64,000 nucleotides of DNA from contig OY997655.1 of the NCBI GenBank assembly GCA_963921795.1, forward strand, positions 8,592,322 to 8,656,321. Reading direction: 5' to 3'. Below are positions 56,439-64,000 of the stretch, piece after piece; position 1 is the stretch's first letter, and the number at the start of each line of letters is the position of its first letter. Below the pieces are notes generated by a model. It saw nothing but the letters and a program-made list of their open reading frames with translations, had not been told where the DNA came from and did no database searches. The position numbers and the translations under genes were made by a program. Origin of the DNA: Nannobrachium achirus (taxonomy: Eukaryota; Chordata; Actinopteri; Myctophiformes; Myctophidae).

Positions 56439-56988
56439 ATGCTGCGCTGGACCGTGCATCTGGAAGGAGAGGAAAAAGAGGACTGTTGTCCAGAGGGAGA
56501 ACGATACTGCGCTGCTATAGCGGTGAGGCACAAGGTATACTTTTTTGGACGCTACGAGAAGAACACAAAGGATATGAAGAGCTGGCACATTGATGTTCAT
56601 ATCTTCAACACAGTGTCTTTAGGCTGGGAGAAGATGCCTCCAGTGCCCCCTGGAGAACATCACCATAAGATTCCCTCCAGGCGCTTGGGGGACACAGCTG
56701 TGCTCATAGAAGATACGGTCTTCATCTGGGGAGGGTACTGGATAGCAAGGAGAGGGAGGTACTACGATGAGCTTTTTGCATTTGACGTTGATGCCCACAG
56801 ATGGTTCAGACCCAGGGTTTCTGGGGAAGTTCCACAGGGGAGGAGGAACCACTCAGCCTGTGTGTTGGAGAAGATCATGTTTATCTATGGAGGATCGACC
56901 AAGCGGACTACATACACTGATGACATCTGGGTGGGTGACGTGACGTAACGTTTTCGCTGTCCTCGGTGTCAAACATGTATAAATAAAC

Positions 56989-57170
56989 TAGACCAGGTCA
57001 ACCTGGTTGTGCCAGACCCCCTGTCTGTCATCATCATTTATGACATCATGCCTTTTGTAGGCATGTCATCATCATGTCATCATCATATATACCCTTTATA
57101 TAGAAAACCCGGACAGACAGACAGACCGACATTTGCTTATGTAGGCCTACCCATTTCATGGGTCTGGCAA
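56989..57170. mobile_element. MITE with TGCCAGACCC ends, copy 2 (nested)
   Basis: Nearly identical to 56067-56245, including CCAGGTCAACCTGG and GGGTCTGGCA, inserted inside the 2.6-kb transposon. Confidence 0.8.
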
Positions 57171-58163
57171 AAATATATTTGTCAAAAACCTTCTGAATAT
57201 TGTGCAGGACATTAAGCTTTATGTGAACTTACTCAAGATTAAAACATTTCATTCCTCATTTCTTCAGAATGTTCAACCAAACATGGCAAAACTCATATGG
57301 TGTGACTGTCCTGACCTTGTTTCTCAAAGTGGGAACTTGAATAAAACTAAGAAAAAGAATTGCTAAAAATCATTTGAAAATGAATTTAGGCTAAAAAAAA
57401 ATCTATTTGTGAGCCTATATCTTTTCAAAGTCAAAGCATAATGTTTTCAGTCATTTCTGATCAAAAACATTTTGTCCCCCAAACCAAAATCATTTGGTGT
57501 GACACTAGTTTGGACAAATTAAACAGGCAATTATTTGGACACCTATTGGCTAGAGAGGTCCTTCTTCTGTAAGGCTATTCAGCACTCCCAGCACAACTGC
57601 AAGACAGGTGTCTGAGGTGAGTTATGATTTTAACATTTTCATGAAATGCCATCTTGTTGAAACTTTGACAAACTCACCACTTTGGATGTCTGTTGGTGTG
57701 ACACCTTTTCATTAAAAAAAAGCTTAAGTTATTTGAAGTTTTGGTCATATTTCCATGTAGATCTAGGTTGCTTTGTTATAGCTAGCATGCTGTTAACATG
57801 CTAATGTGTACATAGTAGCCTCAAGGTAAACCTAAATGCAGAAAAACGTAATATGGTGTGACACTTAATCATAATGGTGTGACATCTGCTTGTCACGCCA
57901 TATGACTTGATTGTCACACCATATGATTTATACTGTATTTAACTACAGATATAACAATAAATAACAAAGTTCCATGTTTCTTTTGTACATTTAAACATTT
58001 GTTTTAAACATTTTTACATAAAATGTAATTTAGCTTCATTCAGTGATACTTCAAATTCATCAGACAGAGCAGAAACCCCTTCACAGAAACCTTAACATAT
58101 TGTTTCAATCTAAACAATATTTTCTCTTTGTCTTAAACTATACATTCCATTTTCTTTTGTCAG

Positions 58164-58365
58164 CTGGAAAATTACAAGTGCTGAGAGAACGAGAAAGTAC
58201 AGGGAGAAACTAAACAATGACCCAGCAAGGAGAGAGGAGCCAAAGGGGCGAGACTGCATTTTCTACGAAGAGCAGGAGGTTGTCTGTGGCATAGCAGAAC
58301 CGCAACAAGGCAGCCGGTTTGCTACCCTCACCAAATACGACTGGCTGATGTACAATACAGTCTAA
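58164..58365 (+). pseudogene. Exon-like relic inside the 2.6-kb transposon
   Basis: After an acceptor-like TTCTTTTGTCAG, an open stretch reads ITSAERTRKYREKLNNDPAR, then a region with DCIFYEEQEVV and LTKYDWLMYNTV before TAA. The AERTRKYREKL start resembles basic N-terminal motifs of uncharacterised fish mobile-element-linked proteins. The join to an unrelated C-terminal part suggests an internal deletion of the parent gene. Function unknown. Confidence 0.5.
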
Positions 58366-58457
58366 ATGTATAATCTAATCTGATCTAATACTTTTGTACT
58401 TTCACTCACTGGACTGGACAGTGGACAGTGTTATGGTAGGACCCGAGACAAAACTAG

Positions 58458-58524
58458 CGAAAATAGCTGATCTACAAGCTCTCAACACGTTGTGCTGCGA
58501 GAGCTTGTAGATCAGCTATTTTTG
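58458..58524. repeat. GATCTACAAGC hairpin with compensatory changes
   Basis: The arms AAAATAGCTGATCTACAAGC and GCTTGTAGATCAGCTATTTT pair perfectly. The usual GCAGATC/GATCTGC is changed to GCTGATC/GATCAGC on both sides. Confidence 0.8.
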
Positions 58525-60194
58525 GAGTTGCGCAACCCAGCACTCTTTAGCTAGTGGAGATGTGGTGTAATGTCATGATTCCTAATTACATTTGTTCAAC
58601 ACAAAATGCTGTGTTCAAGTTCAGGAGACTTCGGAAAAAAGCAATTTACCTGAATGCTGAGTTCTGTTTCCACTAATTGGTGTTAATAAAATGTTGCCTT
58701 GGCTCCAAGTGTGGCTATGCGCCTTATTGTCTCTTTAGGATCCTTCTGCCGTGGGCCGGCACAAGACTTAGGTGTGCGTAGCATTCCTGTGCACATCCTC
58801 ATCATCCATCTACTACTACAATTCTTTCTTATCCCATGTTAAAACCCTACAATAATATCCTGTACAGAAATATTAAGGCCATGTTATCCTGGGTAATTGT
58901 TTAATCAATCAGTAAAGTTCAGTACTCACTAATAGGTAGGTTAAAACACAGTTTGCTTTGACACATGAAGATATGATCATACGGTGTGACACTAAATCAT
59001 TTGGTGTGACATTCCAAATAGTGAAAAATCATACCTTTATTAATGATTAAACCAAAAAAATGTTTATGGATTACATAGAGAATATTATCAGGAAGAGTCA
59101 CAAATATTTGTGTAATTTTAGAGAAAGTTTTGACAGAATACATTTAAAATATGTTGTAAGATCATGAACATGGGCCTCACACAGAGTGTCGATTATGAAA
59201 AAAATATACAGACATAATTAATTTTCAAAAAACTATAGTGGATCACTGGTTAGTTATGATAAAGGACTTTGATAAAGTGAGTAACTTAAGAAAGATGTAC
59301 TCCATTTTCATTTTATGAACAATTATTTTCATGTCACACCATATGACGATTTTAGGCACAAGTACAACAAACTGCTGAATAAAGTCTGATTCCAATAAAA
59401 TATCTAAAAACAAAATGTATTTCCATAAGGTTGAGAGTGAGTAGAACAAAAGTAAATAACTTTTATGCCTGCATTTTAAAGTTTTTTTAAAAACAATTTT
59501 TTTGGGGCGTCACGTCACTGACCCATCTACAAGTTGGACACCAGCACAATGGTCTGGTCTTCAATTAACAGCAGAGGAACTCCACCGCCTGCTTCAGAAC
59601 GTTACTTTGCCACCATCATCGGAATGAAGATGTTTGTATTTGGGGGCTGGGAGGAAAGCGACTACGACAGCATCACAGTGTTTGACACAGAGACAAACTG
59701 CTGGCTGAACACACCTGCACGGCTTCTTCCAGGAGAACTTGTGTGTTGGTCAGCCTTTACCTACAATGGAGAGCTGTACATATTTGGTGACCGGGAATTA
59801 AGTCATCTGTGGTGGAAATACAACCCACAGACCTTCTCCTGGAAGAAGGTTGAGCCCAAGGGGAAAGTACCATGTTCAACGCATGGCATGTGCTGTTGCA
59901 TGGTGGGAGATCGTATCGTCTTTAAAGGACACAAACCCGGAGACACACCCGTTTATGAGCTGTACATCTTAGACATGAGTCCCAGTCTTAAGACGCTGTG
60001 CGAGCTGGCAGTTATTCAGTACGGACTGGAGCAGTCTGGACTCCCACACAACGTCAGGTGGGAACTGGCAGCCATGACAAACTAGCATTTGTGGCATGTT
60101 GTGCAAAACGGGCCACTCCCACAAAACAGGTAATGTTCCAATGAAATGTCACAAATCCGACACGTGGTCATGTGACCACAGAGATAAAGGTGTA

Positions 60195-60272
60195 GAGGTG
60201 TGTGTGCGTGCGTGCGTGTGTGTGCGTGTGTGTGTGTGTGTGCGCGCGCGCGCGCGTGCGTGCGTGCGTGCA
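60195..60272. repeat. (TG)n/(CG)n/(CGTG)n tract
   Basis: A TG repeat with an internal CGCGCGCGCG stretch, replacing the sequence that follows GTAGAGGT in copy 1's 3' flank. Confidence 0.93.
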
Positions 60273-60872
60273 GAAGTTCTTGGTACCTTCGCCCAACCTT
60301 TTTTTCTGCCAGGGCACACTTTTCATAGCCAAAAGATCACAGGGTACACCTAGCCTCGCGTAGCCAGGCTTACTCATCTCTGAAGAGAAAAGCCTGGTGA
60401 CAATAGAAGGCAGAAAGCGTTCAACTTCCGCCGTAGGAATTTCACCGGAAGCTGTATTTTTTTCACGGTGCGGTGTTCCTGCAAACGTATTCCCTGCACG
60501 AAATTAACTCTGGTCTACGTCTCCTGCTCCGTCGGTTGCGCTCGCAATAAACAATATGCAAACAAAAACATTGATTCAAGCAATGTTACACCTATTATGA
60601 GTGAGTTAAGAGCTACAATCTATTTTAGTTTTTTCGCTGGGGAATGTAAACAGACCCGCACCGCATGACGTAACGTCCGTTAAACGCAGACTTCCGCTAG
60701 AAATCTTGGAACGCGTGTGTTTACAGGGTGGGGTACACCTAGATATAAGGCGTGTGTGGCTATTCTCAAAATGTTTGACTCTTTCTTATATTATTTTCTA
60801 TTTGGCCAATGTTTTACCTTTGCGTCAACAGCAAAGGGGGAAAGACACGCCATTTGTAGAATCAATAGCAAC

Positions 60873-61060
60873 CAACCAGGCATCTGTTCGGCTCCTCTGA
60901 TTGGCGATCCCCTAGCCGTCAGGCTTCATGGATTGGACAGGGTTTGCGTCACGTTCGTGCCACTGTTTCAATATGAGTGGCAGCGGGCTCACAAGCTCTG
61001 TTTACAGACTCTTATTGTCAGTCACCCCTTCTTAAAGTCAAGCTTTTACTGTTTACTGAG
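60873..61060 (+). promoter_or_regulatory. Conserved 5' flank of KLHDC3-like copy 3
   Basis: The inverted CCAAT boxes (CTGATTGGCG, ATGGATTGGACA) and CACTGTTTCAATATGAGTGG match the other copies. Sequence upstream of about 60865 is different. Confidence 0.5.
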
Positions 61061-62137
61061 ATGCTGCGCTGGACACTGCAACTGGAAGGAGAGGAAAAGG
61101 AGCTAGGTTGTCCAAAGGGAAACCGATACCGCGCTGCTATAGCGGCGAGGCACAAGGTGTACTCTTTTGAAAGCTACAAGAACGTAAAGGATATGAAGAG
61201 CCGGACGATTGTCGTTCACATCTTCAACACAGTGTCTTTATGCTGGGTGAAGATGCCTCCAGAGACCCCTGAGGTTCCCTCCGGGCGCTGGGGACACACA
61301 GCTGTGCTCATAGAAGATACAGTCTTCATTTGGGGAGGGTACTGGAGAGCAAGGAGAGGGAGGTACTACGATGAGCTTTTTGCATTTGATGTTGATGCCC
61401 ACAGATGGTCTAGACCCAGGGTTTCTGGGGAAGTTCCACAGGGGAGGAGGAACCACTCTGCCTGTGTGTTGGAGAATGTTATGTTTATCTATGGAGGATG
61501 GAACCAATGGAGTAGATATCCTAATGACATCTTCAAGTTGGACACCAGTACAATGGTGTGGTCTTTAGTTAACAGCAGAGGAAGTCCACCATCTACTTTC
61601 GACCGTCACTCTGCCACCATCATCGGGACGCAGATGTTTGTATTTGGGGGCTATTTGGGGGGTACGGGGCCATACAGCAACAACGAAATGGTCTACAACC
61701 ACATCGGCGTGTTTGACACAGAGACCAACTGCTGGCTGAACACACCTGAACAGCTTTTTCCAGAGGAACTTCATTCAGCCTTTACCTACAATGGAGAACT
61801 GTACATATTCCGTGGCCGCAATTTGAAGCAGACCTTCAGTGACCTGTGGAGTTTCAGTCCAGAGTCCTTCTGGAAGAAACATGAGACCAAGGGTAGAGGA
61901 CCGTTTACAATGTATGGCATGTGCTGTTGCATGGTGGGAGATCGTATTGTCTTCTTTGGAGGATACAAACCAGGAGATGGCACGCCCGCTGATAAGCTGT
62001 ACATCTTGGACATGAGTACCAGTCTTAAGACACTGTGCAAGCTAGCAGTTATTCAGTACCGTCTGGAGAAGTCTGGACTCCCACACAACGTCAGGTGGGA
62101 ACTGGCAGCCATGAAAAATTCATATAAATTAAACTAG
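61061..62137 (+). CDS. klhdc3-like: Intronless KLHDC3-like kelch protein, copy 3
   Basis: This 358-residue frame is counted from the ATG that aligns with KLHDC3 Met1 (MLRWTLQLEGEEKELG). The frame is open for 28 codons further upstream, but that part lies in the shared non-coding flank. It is the most parent-like copy: it keeps FGGYLGGTGPYSNNEMVYNH before the VFDTETNCW blade, which copies 1 and 2 have lost, and WGGYW, YGGW and FFGGYKPGDG doublets. Blade 1 is changed to SFESY and a later one to IFRGR. The C-terminus SLKTLCKLAVIQYRLEKSGL, then PHNVRWELAAMKN, preserves the BC-box and Cul2-box-like region. It is the likeliest of the three to be functional as a CUL2 adaptor. It shares its 5' flank with the other copies. 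Confidence 0.88.
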   Translation: MLRWTLQLEGEEKELGCPKGNRYRAAIAARHKVYSFESYKNVKDMKSRTIVVHIFNTVSLCWVKMPPETPEVPSGRWGHTAVLIEDTVFIWGGYWRARRGRYYDELFAFDVDAHRWSRPRVSGEVPQGRRNHSACVLENVMFIYGGWNQWSRYPNDIFKLDTSTMVWSLVNSRGSPPSTFDRHSATIIGTQMFVFGGYLGGTGPYSNNEMVYNHIGVFDTETNCWLNTPEQLFPEELHSAFTYNGELYIFRGRNLKQTFSDLWSFSPESFWKKHETKGRGPFTMYGMCCCMVGDRIVFFGGYKPGDGTPADKLYILDMSTSLKTLCKLAVIQYRLEKSGLPHNVRWELAAMKNSYKLN

Positions 62138-62329
62138 CAAAATAGAGCACACTATTCCCGATGAAACTGGTCGATTTGACAAGCTTTGGGTGGTCTTTTT
62201 TGCATCTTCCAATTAAAGTAAAAATGGGAGAATTGAATCCACTAATACATTCATATAAATTAAACTATTCAATATGTATCTTAGCAAAATGCCAGTCGAT
62301 TATTTTTTATTTTTTTTATTTTTTTTTAT

Positions 62330-62500
62330 ATTTCTTACACTATTTCTTTAAACTAGTACCCGCTTCCTTAAAGTCGCATTGCAACGGAAGTGCTCCACTT
62401 GCTTCACTTCCGTAAGGTGACGCATTTCCTAGTGAAACGGGCCAGGAAGGTGGGACATAGCGCTGGGAGGTATGTGATTTGACGGTCAGAAAAGTAGGCG
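62330..62500. repeat. Segmental-duplication 3' flank of copy 3
   Basis: Partner of 54115-54310: AACTAGTACCCGCTTCC, GAAGTGCTCCACTTGC and GAAACGGGCCAGGAAGGTGG in the same order, only about 220 bases after the stop codon. Confidence 0.75.
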
Positions 62501-62925
62501 GGCCATAACTCATTGAAGACACGGGATAGGCGGGCTTTCCCCGCTCGTCTGTCCCAGAAATGTATTCCATACACACGGGCGACAGAGAAGACTGGAATGA
62601 AAACACAACACGCACAAACTCGTGCAAAAAGAGGCAATTATCTGTGAAATTAATGATAAATAAATCAGATGTTGCCATTTTGTCATTTGAATGCAATTTT
62701 ACAGAGCGCATTTCGGGGTTAGGCTCTATTCAAGTAAACCAACTATCCCGTTGTTGCACCAAAAGTTTTGACCAAATCCCGGTTGGGTCTGGTTATATGG
62801 AAACATGAGCAGAACAGGTCTCGGAACTTCACAGGTTCTTGAAAGTTCTTGGTTATAGTTCTGGGTTAGCCCTATAGTGGAGAAGGGGCTATGGTTATCT
62901 CTGCCGTGCCAAAGATTAGAGCTTG

Positions 62926-62927
<2 letters not shown>

Positions 62928-62972
<45 letters not shown>

Positions 62973-63006
62973 GTGCGTGCGCGTGCGTGCGTGCGTGCGT
63001 GCGTGT
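62928..63006. repeat. (TG)n/(CGTG)n microsatellite
   Basis: A TG tract passes into CGTG repeats, followed by a short C-run near 63047. The next 500 bases hold half of a GATCTACAAGC hairpin (63228-63253) and dispersed repeat pieces. Confidence 0.95.
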
Positions 63007-63539
63007 GTCCTCCCCATCCACCTCTCTACATCTTCATCTACAGTACCCCCCCCCCTCTCTTTTAGTTAGTTTACCCTTCTTTATTGCTAAACTAAGGGTG
63101 ATGGTACAGAATATAGTGATTAGCTCAAAGAACAACCTCACAACATGTAGTAACAGTAACACTCTTTGTATGTCTCCTCTCTGTATAGGCTGTTGAAGGA
63201 GAGATAATTATGGTACATTACTCATTGTTGAGCTTGTAGATCTGTTATTTTCAAATGGCCGAAATGTATAGGGTTGAAGTGCAGGCTGCCACGAAACTGG
63301 TAAAAAATTTAAAAATGTAACCTCTCTGCTTGTTTTTATTTTTTATTATTACTATATTTTCTGCATAGTACTGTGTCAGGCCGGGTACACATTTTAGTGT
63401 ATGGGAGGGGCTTACAGTACATGTACAGTATGTTGCATCATATTTGTTTTTGTAGGCTAAATTCAGATTTAGGCCTAACTATAGGTCAGGCCTAAATGGG
63501 TTAAAAAGAAACAAGCCTGCCGGGTTTCTTGCGGTGTTC

Positions 63540-63611
63540 CTTAGTTGACCCTGTACCATTGAACTAACTGTACTGTCATGAAACTGTACCTTTTCCTGTG
63601 CAAACCAAACC

Positions 63612-63655
<44 letters not shown>

Positions 63656-63674
63656 CCAACCAATCAATCAATCC
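63540..63674. repeat. (CAAT)n tract with LINE-like lead-in
   Basis: The lead-in (GAAACTGTACCTTTTCC, GCAAACCAAACCT) precedes about 15 CAAT units. A similar arrangement is at 36220-36302, which suggests a retroelement 3' tail. Confidence 0.55.
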
Positions 63675-63850
63675 CATGTGACCACAGCACCTTATCTCCT
63701 CCTTAGCTCTTGCAGCTGGACTTTGCTCTTGACCAAAAACATCTGCACTTTGCTCTGTCTTGACAAAACATGCTCTATTTTTTTTGGCTGTTGCTATAAA
63801 TGAGAGCTGATTTTGGTGTTCCTCACATTACATTCATCAGCCTCATCTGC

Positions 63851-64000
63851 AGTGGTGGAAAGTAACTAAGTACATTTACGTACAGTACTTAATTAAGTAC
63901 TGTACATCTTTGAGGTACTTTTACTTTACTGGAGTATTTGCAATTGTCGATACTTTTTCTTCTACTCCACTACATCTCAGAGGTAAATATTGTACTTTTA
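63851..64000 (+). mobile_element. CAGTGGTGGAAAGTAACTAAG element, cut by window end
   Basis: It starts CAGTGGTGGAAAGTAACTAA and continues with GTACTTTTACTTTACTGGAG and CTCCACTACATCTCAGAGG, a widespread fish hAT-like repeat as I recall. Reverse-orientation pieces flank 27208-27693. Confidence 0.7.

Larger units (their letters stand above)
56929..59524. mobile_element. 2.6-kb DNA transposon inserted in KLHDC3-like copy 2
   Basis: GGGTGGGTGACGTGACG and GGGTCAGTGACGTGACG (right end read in reverse) form 17-bp terminal inverted repeats with two mismatches. They are flanked by ATCT (56925-56928 and 59525-59528; CATCT if one more base is counted). Copies 1 and 3 of the gene give the empty site. The interior has nine GGTGTGAC motifs in both orientations near the ends, a nested MITE (56989-57170), an exon-like relic (58164-58365) and a GATCTACAAGC hairpin (58458-58524). 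No full transposase is present, and the superfamily is not identified. Confidence 0.88.
56439..60085 (+). pseudogene. klhdc3-like: KLHDC3-like copy 2, split by a transposon
   Basis: The first half (56439-56928) starts MLRWTVHLEGEEKEDCC and carries two to three kelch blades up to TTYTDDI. The second half (59525-60085) resumes at IYKLDTSTMVW and runs to the BC-box/Cul2-box end (SLKTLCELAVIQYGLEQSGL). Between them lies the 2,596-bp element with a 4-bp target duplication. The frame is open on both sides and would be continuous at 348 residues without the insertion, so the break is recent. Read through, translation stops within six codons of the element (WVGDVT). A splice from GTGGGT (56931) to an AG at 59532-59533 would be in frame; that is only a possibility. 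Confidence 0.85.

Noticed and set aside
60977-61060. N-terminal extension of KLHDC3-like copy 3
   Set aside because: The extra 28 codons fall in the 5' flank shared with copies 1 and 2, where it is not open; the ATG at 61061 aligns with the family start.

Overview
This window looks like teleost fish nuclear DNA. It is intron-rich and AT-rich, with abundant (CA)n, (CT)n and (CAAT)n microsatellites. Short non-autonomous DNA transposons (hAT, piggyBac/TTAA, PIF/Harbinger and fold-back types) are nested at very high density. The coding fragments belong to vertebrate families. I see no bacterial or viral gene organisation.

The backbone is the 3' end of an attractin-family gene (ATRN or ATRNL1) on the plus strand. 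Three phase-compatible terminal exons (1681-1800, 30750-30864, 37490-37614) encode the conserved cytoplasmic tail and the stop codon. They are separated by introns of about 28.9 kb and 6.6 kb. At the middle exon, the last 19 coding bases plus the splice donor have been amplified into a 35-bp minisatellite of about 42 copies (30846-32336).

Inside the large intron, on the opposite strand, sits a tandem array of intronless arginyl-tRNA synthetase (RARS1-like) retrocopies. Two have full-length open frames (18744-20597 and 21855-23702). The third (24735-24945) is reduced to its two ends. All three share a TATA-containing 5' flank and an A-rich 3' tract, so one retroposition was followed by segmental duplication of the copy with its flanks. 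Both open copies lack a short stretch that is conserved in RARS1.

Downstream of the attractin 3' end, 50-62 kb, is a second plus-strand array of three intronless KLHDC3-like kelch genes (51605-52672, 56439-60085 broken, 61061-62137). They keep the C-terminal BC-box/Cul2-box region while the kelch propeller is degenerate. The middle copy is split by a 2,596-bp transposon whose ends make a target duplication, and the reading frame is intact on both sides.

The rest is repeats. Notable are about 27 full or half copies of one hairpin (core GATCTACAAGC) shared by at least three unrelated mobile-element families, with compensatory base changes. There is also a 3.5-kb fold-back at 5443-8945, several perfect palindromes, and a CCATATATGG (CArG-like) array inside a 2.06-kb inverted-repeat-bounded unit at 48276-50336. 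Family assignments rest on reading the translated sequence and on recalled family knowledge; no database search was possible.
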